The translations under genes were made by a program, and so were the position numbers. A stretch of 64,000 nt of DNA from Haloarcula mannanilytica (GTDB lineage Archaea; Halobacteriota; Halobacteria; Halobacteriales; Haloarculaceae), in assembly GCF_005406125.1 (NCBI RefSeq), contig NZ_BIXZ01000006.1, forward strand, positions 124,001-188,000, in the 5' to 3' direction. Under the pieces are notes generated by a model. The model made no database searches. It worked only from the letters and a program-made list of their open reading frames with translations, and was not told the origin of the DNA. Of this stretch, positions 1-8,980 are shown one piece after another. The number at the start of each line of letters is the position of its first letter. Positions within the stretch are counted from its first letter, which is position 1.

Positions 1-95
1 TCACAACCGGCGAAGAGCGAGTTCTTTCGACTGAGCAGGACTACGACACTGTCGGCCTCGACCGCACATCGTTGGATCCTGCACCCTCAGAGTGA
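1..95 (+). CDS. C-terminal fragment, probable TnpB-type protein
   Basis: An open frame enters from the left edge and ends at a TGA at 93-95, giving about 30 residues that finish in DPAPSE. The peptide alone is not diagnostic. The call rests on what follows: a nested hairpin begins 14 bases after the stop, the arrangement seen at the right end of haloarchaeal IS200/IS605 (IS1341-type) elements, where the guide-like RNA overlaps the 3' end of tnpB. The rest of the gene lies outside the window, so I cannot say whether it is intact. It could instead be the tail of any acidic haloarchaeal protein. Confidence 0.45.
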   Translation, partial: TTGEERVLSTEQDYDTVGLDRTSLDPAPSE

Positions 96-108
96 AGATG
101 GTGAACTA

Positions 109-184
109 CCTCGGGGTCAAGTGGTTCGAGACGCGAAGCGTCTCGTCATCACGGGAGATCTTTGCTCTCCCGAACGACCCGAGG
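109..184 (+). mobile_element. IS200/IS605-type right end with multibranched fold
   Basis: An outer stem pairs CCTCGGG (109-115) with CCCGAGG (178-184), followed inward by GTTCG (124-128) with CGAAC (171-175). Inside sit two perfect hairpins: GAGACGC/GCGTCTC (128-134 and 138-144, loop GAA) and CGGGAGA/TCTCCCG (152-158 and 166-172). A further inverted repeat, CGATTGAAC/GTTCAACCG with one mismatch, lies at 210-232. A multibranched fold just after a stop codon is what TnpB-associated right-end (omega) RNAs look like. No left end or TnpA gene is visible because the element runs off the window. Confidence 0.55.
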
Positions 185-293
185 CACTCAGCCTGCTCCG
201 CCTGTAGACCGATTGAACGGCTTGTTCAACCGACACTGCTTGAAACCAATAGCCTGTGACGAGTTGTTTGACACCCTGTCTCCATCTGCTACC

Positions 294-896
294 TTACTCC
301 GAGATGTCCGGATACGACTGGCGACCGCCCTGTGACTTTCTGGCGACCAGCTGGGCGGTGGCTGCGGTCGTTCCATCCCTCGTTGTGGTCCGCTCGTCGT
401 AGTGTAACACTGTTAGCCCGAGTCCGGCCCTGAGCAGTTCGTTCGAGGTGAATCGGTACCGGTCGCCGGAGGGGCCGCCGTCCACCTCGTCAGTCGTTCG
501 GAGGTGGTGCTGGACGAACAGACAGCCGCCGTCGGCCAGCGCTTCGATGATGTCGGGCAGGCGGTCCACGGCGCGATAGAAGCTAATCGTAATAACGTCG
601 TACGCCGACGAGGGGTACGCGAACGATTCGAGGTCCGCCTGAATCCAGTCGATGTCGTCTTCGACGCCCGCTTCCCGCGCATTTTTCCGAGCGATGCGAA
701 GTCCCTCGCGCGACTGGTCGACCGCGTCGACGCGGTACCCGGCCGCTGCGACCGGGAGCGCGTTCCGACCGGTCCCGGTCGCAATATCGAGTGCCCGGCC
801 CGCCGGGAAGGTCGGCAGGTATCGCTCTAGCACCGGATGTGGGTCCGGGTGTTGTGGGTACGTGCCCGTTCGGTAGCGCTCGTCCCAGGTCGTCAT
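294..896 (-). CDS. Class I SAM-dependent methyltransferase (TehB-like)
   Basis: A 200-residue protein with a SAM-binding motif I around residues 36-43 (LDIATGTG) and an acidic motif II at VDAVDQS (56-62), followed by a DVITISFY strand. This is the Rossmann-type core of small class I methyltransferases related to the TehB/tellurite-resistance and thiopurine groups. The substrate cannot be read from the sequence. The start was set at the ATG that begins TTWDERY; the frame stays open 40 codons further upstream, but that extension is rich in Arg, Gln and Pro and unlike a haloarchaeal protein. It is divergent from the next gene. Confidence 0.8.
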   Translation of the reverse strand: MTTWDERYRTGTYPQHPDPHPVLERYLPTFPAGRALDIATGTGRNALPVAAAGYRVDAVDQSREGLRIARKNAREAGVEDDIDWIQADLESFAYPSSAYDVITISFYRAVDRLPDIIEALADGGCLFVQHHLRTTDEVDGGPSGDRYRFTSNELLRAGLGLTVLHYDERTTTRDGTTAATAQLVARKSQGGRQSYPDISE

Positions 897-1021
897 GGCT
901 TGGCTAATTGCCGGCCGGGGCAAGAACCCTGTGCCGACAGCCCTGCCTTGACCTGCTCGCATTGCCGACTCCCCGGTGGCGGGCGGAGAGGGTTGAAGAG
1001 AGTTGGACCGCAACACAGCGT

Positions 1022-1405
1022 ATGGACGTGTTCGTGTACGGGACGCTCACCGAGCACACCACGGCGAAAGCGGTGCTCGACGAATACGAGTACCGCTGTT
1101 CGGCGGAACTCGTGGGACTGCATCGGATTGACGGCCGGTATCCGACGCTCGGCCCCGGCGGGACGACTGCGGGTCGGATACTGGAAACGCCGGACATCGA
1201 GTCGCTCGACGAATACGAGGGCGTCGACCGTGGCCTGTACTATCGACAGTCGATTCCACGGGCGGACGCGAGTGACACGGTCGCCTGCTACATCGGTGAC
1301 CCTGATGCGGTAAACGCACCCACCGATTGGCCCGGCGATGGCTCGTTCCAGCGACGAGTCGAGCGCTTCTGTTCGCAGAACGATGTCGTCGTTCGGACGA
1401 CGTAG
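1022..1405 (+). CDS. Gamma-glutamylcyclotransferase-like (GGCT/AIG2) protein
   Basis: A 127-residue protein opening with the family signature MDVFVYGTL, whose YGTL loop binds the substrate's gamma-glutamyl end in this fold. A DEYEG segment at 63-67 carries the acidic residue expected at the active site. The length matches single-domain GGCT-like proteins. Enzymes of this family release 5-oxoproline from gamma-glutamyl amines or peptides. Haloarchaea use gamma-glutamylcysteine as their main thiol, so a role in thiol turnover is possible but inferred. The start was placed at MDVFVYG because the longer frame adds 38 residues unlike the family. Confidence 0.8.
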   Translation: MDVFVYGTLTEHTTAKAVLDEYEYRCSAELVGLHRIDGRYPTLGPGGTTAGRILETPDIESLDEYEGVDRGLYYRQSIPRADASDTVACYIGDPDAVNAPTDWPGDGSFQRRVERFCSQNDVVVRTT

Positions 1406-1545
1406 TGGGGTGTTAGGTGGTGCCTGCTCGCAGTTTTGCAAATCGGCTCCTGTAGCAACGGACTCGGAGTTGCTGCCCGTTTCCGAACGCGCCGATCTCA
1501 ACTGACTTATCCGTGCATTTGCGTACTGCACACGAACGACTTGCT

Positions 1546-2391
1546 ATGGCTCGTCAAAACGGTGTGACCAGGCGGCGGGTACTGATCGGTCTTGGTAGCG
1601 GTCTCGCCCTGCTCGGTGGCGGTGGGCTCTACGTATACTGGTCCTTACAGGGTGATTCCGGTGGGTACACTGCGCCGGAGTCACAGCCGGTCGTCACCAC
1701 GCGGGGACGCCTCGACACAGCCGAAGGGCCGGCCTTCGAGACCGAGGGGGCGTGGTCGTTCGACGACGCGTCGGAAGTGTTCCTGTTCGTCCACGGTTTC
1801 AGTACCGACACCGAGACGGCACGCGACAACGCCTATACGGCCCAGGTGGCGCTCGAAGGGACACGGCCCGCGCCGGTTATCGCGTACAGTTGGGACTCCA
1901 CCGTCGAGTGGGAGCAGGCGAAAGCCAACGCCGAGGAAAACAGTACCCACCTCGCCCAGTGGCTGCTCGAGTGGGCCGAAACCGACGGGCGGCCCGTCCA
2001 TCTGCTCGCCCACTCGCTGGGCGCGCGGGTGACCGGCGAGACGCTTCGGGTGCTTGCCCAACGGGGGGCGACAGACGCGCTCGCTTCGGTGTCGCTGCTC
2101 GGTGGCGCCATCCCCTACGATAGCGTAACCGAGGACGGCCGATACGGCGACGCTATCGGGGCTGTTGACGCACCAGTGTCGAATTTCTACAGCCACAACG
2201 ATAAGGTGCTCTCATGGATATACAGAGCGTCGGACCGGACTCACGCCGTCGGTCACGGCGGCACTCGGGATTCGGGGCCACTGCCCGACGGCTACAGAGA
2301 CGTGGATGTCACTGACCTCGTCGCCGATCACTACTCGTACTTCGAACCGGACGAGGGCTGTCTGCCGCGAGTCGTTGCCGAAATCGAGTAG
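1546..2391 (+). CDS. Tat-exported alpha/beta hydrolase
   Basis: A 281-residue protein with a twin-arginine region (TRRRVLIGLGSG, from residue 8) and a hydrophobic stretch to about residue 33, so it is probably exported and membrane-anchored. The mature part has the FVHGF oxyanion strand (81-85) and a nucleophile elbow AHSLG with Ser157, both typical of alpha/beta hydrolases, close to the DUF900/DUF726 kind. Candidate acid and His residues lie near the C-terminus (DHYSYF). The substrate is unknown; an ester or lipid is plausible. The start chosen is the ATG beginning MARQNG, 11 codons inside the longest frame, which places the Tat motif normally. Confidence 0.75.
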   Translation: MARQNGVTRRRVLIGLGSGLALLGGGGLYVYWSLQGDSGGYTAPESQPVVTTRGRLDTAEGPAFETEGAWSFDDASEVFLFVHGFSTDTETARDNAYTAQVALEGTRPAPVIAYSWDSTVEWEQAKANAEENSTHLAQWLLEWAETDGRPVHLLAHSLGARVTGETLRVLAQRGATDALASVSLLGGAIPYDSVTEDGRYGDAIGAVDAPVSNFYSHNDKVLSWIYRASDRTHAVGHGGTRDSGPLPDGYRDVDVTDLVADHYSYFEPDEGCLPRVVAEIE

Positions 2392-2651
2392 CCCATCGAG
2401 GAGCAACGCAGCGTTCAAATCCTCGACCCGTACCAGCCTTGGACTGGGAGGTCGCGTTCGGTGACGACGCCGATGCAAAGCGCGAGCCTGTCAGAAACAT
2501 CGCTATCGAGACCCGGGCAGAACTGGCCGATTGACACCCCCTGTCCTGGGGTCTCCGACGTGTCGATACTGTGTTCGGTAATTGTCGTTATCCGGTGGCA
2601 GAAGGTATGAGTTATCCGTCTGGAGTGTCGCCACCAGCATAGCGAGCACAA

Positions 2652-4049
2652 ATGTCTGGTAAATACGACCTGGTCATCGTCGGTGGTGGTATCAGCGGGG
2701 CGTCGCTCCTGTACACAACTGCGAAATTCACGGATATCGACTCTATCGCGCTGATCGAGAAGGAGTCTGAGATCGCCGCGATCAACTCACATCACACGAA
2801 CAACTCCCAGACGCTGCACTTCGGGGATATCGAGACCAACTACACCCTGGAGAAAGCCGAAGAAGTGAAAGAGGGCGCAGAGCTGCTTGCGGGCTATCTT
2901 GAGAACCACGACCCTGACCGCGAGATGCACGCCAAGCGAAGCAAGATGGTGCTCGGGGTCGGCGACGAGGAAGTCAACCAGCTCGAACAGCGCTACGAGG
3001 ACGAGGGCTTTGGCGACCTCTTCCCGAAGCTCCGTCCCATCGAGCGTGAGGAAATCGGCGAAATCGAGCCGAAGGTCGTCGAAGGCCGCGACCCCGAGAA
3101 GGACATGCTGGCGCTCCAGACGCCGGACGGCTACGTCGTCGACTACGGCGAGACGACGAAATCCTTCGTCGAGCAGGCCGCTGAGGAGGCGAACGTCGAT
3201 GTCTTCACCGGGACGGAAGTGACGGATATCACCCCGACGCTGGACGGCTACACGATGGAAACCGACGACGGGCGCTTCGACTGTGACGCCGCCGTGGTCG
3301 CGGCCGGCTCACACAGCCTCCAGATGGCGAAGGAACTCGGCTACGGCCAGGACAAGGTGTTGCTCCCCGTCGCCGGGAGCTTCTTCCTCGCCGACGACCT
3401 CCTGAACGGAAAGGTGTACACGCTCCAGATGAAGAAGCTGCCATTCGCCGCGGTCCACGGCGACGCGGACGTACACGACCCCAGCATCACGCGGTTCGGA
3501 CCGACCGCGAAACTCGTTCCGACGCTGGAACGCGGTCGAATCTCGACTGTCGGGGACTTCCTCGACGTGTTCGGACTCAACGCCGCAGCGTTTCTGAGCT
3601 ACGCCAACATTCTCTCGGACCGGATTCTCCTCCCGTACGTCCTGCGGAACCTCCTGTATGACCTGCCGAACATCGGCCCGAAGCAGTTCCTCCCACACGT
3701 CCAGAAAGTCGTTCCGAGCGCCGAACTCGACGACATCGAACGCGCCAAGGGGTACGGCGGTGTCCGGCCACAGATCGTCGACACGAAGCAGAAATCCCTC
3801 GACATGGGTGAGGCCAAAATCGTCGGCGAGGACATCATCTTCAACATCACGCCGTCGCCGGGTGCGTCGACCTGTCTCAAGAACGCGATGCGGGATACGC
3901 GGACCCTCCTTGAGTTCCTCGACGGCGAGTACGAGTTCGACGAGGAGGCGTTCCGCGCCGCGACAATCGACAACTTCCCTCGCGAGGAGGCGTCGGCTGC
4001 CCCTGTCGAATCCGAATCCCCGGGCGAAGTGCCAGCCGCAGACGACTAA
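2652..4049 (+). CDS. FAD-dependent malate:quinone oxidoreductase-like protein
   Basis: A 465-residue flavoprotein whose N-terminus has the dinucleotide-binding motif VIVGGGISGA (residues 8-17), followed by an SHHTNNSQTLH stretch and a TNYT segment resembling the Mqo active-site region. A C-terminal GASTCLKNA segment matches the flavin-contacting end of the fold. Mqo oxidises malate to oxaloacetate and passes electrons to membrane quinone, bypassing NAD-linked malate dehydrogenase. The C-terminal 25 residues are an acidic low-complexity tail. The gene stands alone. A related 2-hydroxyacid oxidoreductase with another substrate cannot be excluded. Confidence 0.72.
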   Translation: MSGKYDLVIVGGGISGASLLYTTAKFTDIDSIALIEKESEIAAINSHHTNNSQTLHFGDIETNYTLEKAEEVKEGAELLAGYLENHDPDREMHAKRSKMVLGVGDEEVNQLEQRYEDEGFGDLFPKLRPIEREEIGEIEPKVVEGRDPEKDMLALQTPDGYVVDYGETTKSFVEQAAEEANVDVFTGTEVTDITPTLDGYTMETDDGRFDCDAAVVAAGSHSLQMAKELGYGQDKVLLPVAGSFFLADDLLNGKVYTLQMKKLPFAAVHGDADVHDPSITRFGPTAKLVPTLERGRISTVGDFLDVFGLNAAAFLSYANILSDRILLPYVLRNLLYDLPNIGPKQFLPHVQKVVPSAELDDIERAKGYGGVRPQIVDTKQKSLDMGEAKIVGEDIIFNITPSPGASTCLKNAMRDTRTLLEFLDGEYEFDEEAFRAATIDNFPREEASAAPVESESPGEVPAADD

Positions 4050-4097
4050 CTTCCGCACCAGCCCCGCTACACCGCAAGCGTTGCTGATACCACCAGA

Positions 4098-4736
4098 CTA
4101 CGATTCGGGAGCGAACAGATACGAATGGCGGATGTCGCTGTCGTACATGAGCGACCCGGCGGGTGTTCTGAGTAACGTGACGACCAGATAGAGGTCACCG
4201 GCCGCGCCAGCGGTGTTGAACAGCAGGGCGACGAAGGCTGCGAACGCGAGCAGCGGGACCGGTGCGAACAACAGGGGAAGCAACAACGCGTCGAGCACAA
4301 CGAGCGGCGCGATACCGACGATAATGTTGTGATTCCGCTCCTGAAACTGATGAAACGTCGCCGCGTAGAACGCGCCGAGTTGCGGGGCCACGCCGTAGGA
4401 AACGCGGTATCCGAACCATCGGTAGACGAGTCCGTGTACGAGTTCATGCAGGATAGTCACGGCGACGATAGCCCCGACGCAGGCGACTGCGACCAGCCCG
4501 GACCCGAGTGTGAACGTGATGCTTGTGGCGGTTTCCTCGACGGAAAACACGGCATCGAGCGCGGTTCCCTGAGCATACCAAAGCAGTCCGCCGAACACCA
4601 CCGCAGCGACCGGCAGTAGCACGGCCACAAGACCGAGTAGTACCAGCAGCGAGTAACGGAACGGTTGGGGCGACTGATAGCCCGCCGGCGTTGCCGGACG
4701 CAACGTGTCGGCTGGGTCATGAGCGCTTGTTGGCAT
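4098..4736 (-). CDS. Membrane zinc metalloprotease, DUF3267-like
   Basis: A 212-residue integral membrane protein with about five hydrophobic segments and a zincin motif HELVH (97-101) at the edge of a membrane helix, followed by GLVYRWFGYR. This is the layout of DUF3267/M50-like membrane proteases; a downstream helix contains NTAGAAGDLYL, which may hold the third metal ligand. Proteins of this group are putative intramembrane or membrane-proximal peptidases of unknown substrate. The start is set at the second ATG (MPTSAHD), which gives a polar N-terminus. It converges on the Mqo-like gene, with a 48-bp gap. Confidence 0.7.
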   Translation of the reverse strand: MPTSAHDPADTLRPATPAGYQSPQPFRYSLLVLLGLVAVLLPVAAVVFGGLLWYAQGTALDAVFSVEETATSITFTLGSGLVAVACVGAIVAVTILHELVHGLVYRWFGYRVSYGVAPQLGAFYAATFHQFQERNHNIIVGIAPLVVLDALLLPLLFAPVPLLAFAAFVALLFNTAGAAGDLYLVVTLLRTPAGSLMYDSDIRHSYLFAPES

Positions 4737-4860
4737 ATCTGCGCTTCGGATACACAACTGAAAAAGCAGGCGGCCATCCCCTGTTCATGGCCTGTACTAG
4801 TTACTAACGGCCAGCGCCGATGGATTTGATACTTGGTGGCGTGCATACGTTCGGTCTCAT

Positions 4861-4893
4861 ACGCCTATATAGAACTCATATAAAACGCCTATA
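4861..4893 (+). promoter_or_regulatory. Direct repeat flanking the ppk-operon TATA region
   Basis: The 9-mer ACGCCTATA occurs at 4861-4869 and again at 4885-4893, 24 bases apart, on either side of an A/T-rich CATATAAAA. The start codon of the phosphatase gene is about 40 bases downstream. The spacing of roughly two helical turns suggests a regulator site around the TATA box. Phosphate control would suit the polyphosphate operon but is inferred, not shown. Confidence 0.4.
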
Positions 4894-4930
4894 CCAGAAT
4901 CGCCGACCTGTGAGTAACGGCTCCTCATAG

Positions 4931-5641
4931 ATGGTCTCATCACCGACGTTTCATCCGGATCTCGGTGCATCACACAGACGAATCCAGAGCCACGACTGGG
5001 CGGAAATATACGTTGTCGGCGATGTCCACGGCTGTCGTCCGGCACTCGAACGGCTACTGGACCGTCTGGACCCAACTGCTGACGACCTCGTCGTCTTTGT
5101 CGGTGACCTTGTCCGCAAAGGTCCTGACAGCGCCGGTGTCGTCGATATCGTCCGACAGAACCCGAACTTCATCACGGTTCGGGGCAACAACGAACAGAAA
5201 CTCATCGACGGTCGGAAATCGATCCCTGCACTGACCGAAGACGACCTCTCGTGGATCGCGTCGCTTCCGGTGGCGATATCGTGGGACGACTCGCTGGTCG
5301 TCCACGGCGGGGTAGACCACAGAAAGCCACTCGCGGAACACGACCTGACCGAACTGCTGAACATGCGCTCGCTCGTCCCCGACGGGAGCTACGACCGTCC
5401 GTACTGGTTCGAAACGCGCCGTGATGCCCCGCGTATCTTCTTCGGCCACACGGTGCTTTCGGAACCGTTTGAGACGCCTACTGCGGTCGGTCTCGACACC
5501 GGCTGCGTGTACGGCGGACAGCTAACGGCGTATCAGTGCTCGACGGGCGAGTTCATCACGGTCGACCCGGAGACGACCCACGAAGCTCGGTCCTCAGATA
5601 GCATCGTCGACCCGGAACGCGCACCGCCCACGTCATCCTGA
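4931..5641 (+). CDS. Calcineurin-like metallophosphoesterase
   Basis: A 236-residue enzyme with the full metal-binding set of the PPP/ApaH-like superfamily: GDVHG (30-34), GDLVRKGPDS (58-67), GNNE (85-88), HGG (125-127) and FGHT (171-174). Members hydrolyse phosphoproteins, diadenosine polyphosphates (ApaH type) or inorganic polyphosphate. It is followed after 3 bases by the polyphosphate kinase gene, so the two are surely co-transcribed. The context points to polyphosphate or dinucleoside polyphosphate as substrate, but this is inference. The acidic C-terminal tail is not part of the catalytic core. Confidence 0.85.
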   Translation: MVSSPTFHPDLGASHRRIQSHDWAEIYVVGDVHGCRPALERLLDRLDPTADDLVVFVGDLVRKGPDSAGVVDIVRQNPNFITVRGNNEQKLIDGRKSIPALTEDDLSWIASLPVAISWDDSLVVHGGVDHRKPLAEHDLTELLNMRSLVPDGSYDRPYWFETRRDAPRIFFGHTVLSEPFETPTAVGLDTGCVYGGQLTAYQCSTGEFITVDPETTHEARSSDSIVDPERAPPTSS

Positions 5642-5644
5642 TCG

Positions 5645-8179
5645 ATGGAGCACCCTACGGAACCGGACATCCCCGCGTACGAGCCGGCGGATGTCGACCT
5701 GACCGACCCGTCGCTGTATCTCAACCGCGAACTAAGTGCGTTGGCCTTCCAGCGGCGCGTGCTCCACGAGGCCCTTGACGAACGGAACCCGCTGCTGGAA
5801 CGGGTTCGATTTCTCTCTATCGTCACCCGCAATCTCGATGAGTTCACGATGAAGCGCATCGGTGGCCTCAAACAGCAGATCGAGGCCGACGTGACCGAGA
5901 CGGCCCCCGACGGTCGAACCCCGGAAGAGCAGCTGGCGGAAGTCCACGAGACCCTCCGACCGATGTTAGCGACGCAGGCGCGTTGCTACCGCGATGCGAT
6001 TCGGCCCGTTCTCGCCGAGGAGGGGATCGAGATTCTCGATTACGACACTGTTTCGACAGCCGAACAGTCCGAACTGCGGACGTATTTCGAGGAGTCGGTA
6101 CTCCCAACGCTCACGCCGCTGTCGTTCGATCCGGCACATCCGTTCCCGTTTATCTCCAATCGGTCGCTGTCACTCGCTGTGCTGACTCGCCATCCCAATG
6201 CCGAGGAGCCGACATTCACTCGCGTCAAGATCCCCCCGAACAGGCCTCGCCTGGTCCAAATCGGGGATGATACCCGATACGTGCTGCTTGAGGAGGTCAT
6301 CCGGGCGAACCTCGATCTACTGCTCCCCAACGTCGAAATCGTCGATACAGCCCTGTTTCGCCTGACCCGCAACGCGGAGGTTCGACGGAACCAGGAAATC
6401 GCCGAAGACCTCATCGACATGGTCGAGGACGTACTCGAACAGCGACGCTTCGCATCGGTCGTCAGAATGGAAATCTCCGCTGATGCCGACCCCCGCATCC
6501 GCTCGACGCTTGCGACACAGCTCGGTCTCGACGAACGCGAGATATACGATCTCGCGGGACCGCTTGACTACCGGGACTTCGGGGAGTTGACCGACCTCGA
6601 CCGGCCGGATCTCTCGCTGGACGAGTGGACGCCACAGCCACATCCCAGACTCAATGGCCACCGACAACAATCGTTCAGCACCCCGGAGACGGCTGATCCC
6701 AGCGTCTTCCGGCGGATCCAGGACGGCGATATTCTGCTCCACCACCCGTATCACGACTTCACAGACACGGTCCAGCGCTTCCTCTCGGCAGCGGCCGAAG
6801 ACCCCGATGTGCTGGCGGTGAAAGCGGCTATCTACCGGACGGCCAGTGACTCCCAGATCATCGAGTCGCTCATCACCGCCGCGGAAAACGGGAAGCAGGT
6901 CGCGGTGATGGTCGAACTGAAGGCCCGCTTCGACGAGCAAAACAACCTCGAATGGGTCCACAAACTGGAGGAAAACGGGATCCACGTCGCCTACGGAACG
7001 GTGGGACTGAAGACCCACACGAAGACGGCGCTGGTCGTCCGGGAGGAAGACGACGGCGTCGAACTGTACTCTCACATCGGAACGGGGAACTACCACTCAG
7101 AGACGGCGAAAGGATACGTCGACCTCGGATTGCTGACTGCCGACCGTGACATCGGCCGCGATCTGACGAAGGTGTTCAATTTCTTCACCGGACCGTCGCT
7201 TGATGAGGAGTTCCGCGAACTTCTCATCGCACCCGTGACGATGCGCCGGGAGTTCACCCGGTGCATCCGCCGGGAAGCCCAGCACGCACAGGCCGGCCGT
7301 CCCGCCCGCATCGTCGCGAAAATGAACGGGCTCGAAGACCCCGCTATCGTCGCCGAACTGTACCGTGCATCGATGGCGGGCGTCGACATCGACCTCATCG
7401 TCCGGGATATCTGTCGTCTCCGACCCGGACTGGAGGGCATCAGCGAGAACGTCTCCGTGTACTCGCTGGTCGGTCGCTTCCTGGAACACTCCCGCATCTT
7501 CTACTTCGAGAACGGGGCACGGGCCGACTCCACTGATGATGACGACTGGGGCGACCCCGAGTACTACATCGGCAGCGCCGACTGGATGACGCGCAACCTC
7601 GATTACCGGGTCGAAGCAGTCACACCCGTTACCAGCCCTGCAATCCAGCGACAATTGCGGTTCAATCTCGAACTCGTCCTCTCGGATAACCGCAAGCTCT
7701 GGGAGATGGACAGCGACGGCGAGTACCAACAGCGGTACCCGGATGACGGCGAACGCGTGATCAGCGCACAGGATATCCTGATGCGGGAGACGCTGAAAGC
7801 CAGTCGCTCGGACGAGCTAGCGGCAGGCATCCCCGGTGACTACCCCCTCACCAGTGACCTCTGTATTGCGGGTGACCGTCCGCGGAACCCAGCGGAGCAA
7901 GCGGCGGAACAGGATTCGGAAGCTGAGCACTCACCGACCACTGAAGCACGGGGTGAGCAGACGGTTTCTGAAGTCGATATCACCCACGGCGAGACATCCG
8001 AACTCACCGACGGCGGAGGGGAGACCGGCATCCTCTCGACATACAGCGACCGGTGGTACGTGCCGGACAGCACCGTCTATGACTACGCCGTTCGGACGCC
8101 CGACGGTGAACGGCGCTACCGCAAAACCAAAGCCGGCGCTACCGACCTCCTCGAACGCCTGTACGCCGATTCGGAATAG
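5645..8179 (+). CDS. ppk1: Polyphosphate kinase (PPK1)
   Basis: An 844-residue PPK1, which reversibly makes polyphosphate from ATP. The N-terminal domain starts LYLNRELSALAFQRRV; the two phospholipase-D-like catalytic domains carry His477 in HIGTGNYH, matching the autophosphorylated histidine, and His615 in FLEHSRIFYF, the second essential histidine. Bacterial PPK1 is usually about 690-740 residues. Here roughly 135 extra residues follow the core: an acidic, low-complexity linker and then a compact end (DRWYVPDSTVYDYAV to LERLYADSE) that may be a separate small domain. Translational coupling to the upstream phosphoesterase is likely from the 3-base gap. Confidence 0.95.
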   Translation: MEHPTEPDIPAYEPADVDLTDPSLYLNRELSALAFQRRVLHEALDERNPLLERVRFLSIVTRNLDEFTMKRIGGLKQQIEADVTETAPDGRTPEEQLAEVHETLRPMLATQARCYRDAIRPVLAEEGIEILDYDTVSTAEQSELRTYFEESVLPTLTPLSFDPAHPFPFISNRSLSLAVLTRHPNAEEPTFTRVKIPPNRPRLVQIGDDTRYVLLEEVIRANLDLLLPNVEIVDTALFRLTRNAEVRRNQEIAEDLIDMVEDVLEQRRFASVVRMEISADADPRIRSTLATQLGLDEREIYDLAGPLDYRDFGELTDLDRPDLSLDEWTPQPHPRLNGHRQQSFSTPETADPSVFRRIQDGDILLHHPYHDFTDTVQRFLSAAAEDPDVLAVKAAIYRTASDSQIIESLITAAENGKQVAVMVELKARFDEQNNLEWVHKLEENGIHVAYGTVGLKTHTKTALVVREEDDGVELYSHIGTGNYHSETAKGYVDLGLLTADRDIGRDLTKVFNFFTGPSLDEEFRELLIAPVTMRREFTRCIRREAQHAQAGRPARIVAKMNGLEDPAIVAELYRASMAGVDIDLIVRDICRLRPGLEGISENVSVYSLVGRFLEHSRIFYFENGARADSTDDDDWGDPEYYIGSADWMTRNLDYRVEAVTPVTSPAIQRQLRFNLELVLSDNRKLWEMDSDGEYQQRYPDDGERVISAQDILMRETLKASRSDELAAGIPGDYPLTSDLCIAGDRPRNPAEQAAEQDSEAEHSPTTEARGEQTVSEVDITHGETSELTDGGGETGILSTYSDRWYVPDSTVYDYAVRTPDGERRYRKTKAGATDLLERLYADSE

Positions 8180-8308
8180 CTGCACAACTCAGGGCGTTCT
8201 GCCCTACTGTTCCGGGTGCCCCCTCGAATTGGGAACTGTTCGCACAAAACCGGTTTTCATCCTTCACGAGAACTATGTTTCCAGCCGACAGAATATTTCC
8301 CTGTACCC

Positions 8309-8980
8309 ATGGACTTAGACGAATTCGTTCGCTCTAACGCCCCAGCAGACAGCGGTGATGGCTTCCAGAAGGAGAACAACCGGCTCTTGGATATCTCGCT
8401 CGACGGCACGGTGATGGTCAAAGCCGGGTCGATGGTCGCCTACACCGGCGAGGTCACGTTCACCGGCAAGTCCTCAGCGGAAGGCGGCATTACCGGCTTC
8501 GTCAAGGAGGCCGTAAGCGGCGAAGGGACGCCGGTCATGGAGGCTGAAGGGAGCGGCCACCTCTACGTGGCCGAGAACGGTAAGAAGGTACAGGTGCTGG
8601 GCCTCGATGACGGGGAGTCGATATCGGTAAACGGGACCGACGTGCTCGCGTTCGAATCCAGCGTCGACTACGAAATCAACACCGTCGGCAGCCTCTCGGG
8701 TATGGCCGCCGGCGGCCTGACGAACGTCTATCTCACCGGCCCCGGCGAGATCGCGCTGACGACCCACGGTGATCCGCTGGTGATGACCCCGCCCGTCTTC
8801 ACTGACCCGGACGCGACCGTTGCCTGGAGTTCGAACCTCTCGCCCGATATCGAGATGAACAAGACCTTCGAGATCGGCCAGACCTCCGGCGAGTCGATCC
8901 AGATGGAGTTCACCGGCGACGACGGATTTGTTGTGATACAACCGAACGAAGAAGGCTCGGTCACCCAGAGTCAGGGCTAG
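8309..8980 (+). CDS. AIM24 family protein
   Basis: A 223-residue protein, nearly all beta strands with regular glycines, matching the AIM24/DUF124 fold: MVKAGSMVAYTGEV near residue 35, then FTGKSS, a central HLYVAENGKKV and a GPGEIAL segment. Yeast AIM24 is a mitochondrial protein; prokaryotic members are of unknown function. No signal peptide or membrane helix is visible. The start is the ATG at MDLDEFVRS, since the longer frame runs 31 codons into the preceding intergenic region. Its TAG stop overlaps the stop of the opposing methyltransferase gene by four bases (CTAG). Confidence 0.85.
   Translation: MDLDEFVRSNAPADSGDGFQKENNRLLDISLDGTVMVKAGSMVAYTGEVTFTGKSSAEGGITGFVKEAVSGEGTPVMEAEGSGHLYVAENGKKVQVLGLDDGESISVNGTDVLAFESSVDYEINTVGSLSGMAAGGLTNVYLTGPGEIALTTHGDPLVMTPPVFTDPDATVAWSSNLSPDIEMNKTFEIGQTSGESIQMEFTGDDGFVVIQPNEEGSVTQSQG

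Noticed and set aside
3309-4058. Long open frame of about 249 codons on the minus strand
   Set aside because: It is the antisense of the Mqo-like gene; composition is rich in Arg, Glu and Val as expected for antisense of G+C-rich coding DNA, with no known motif.
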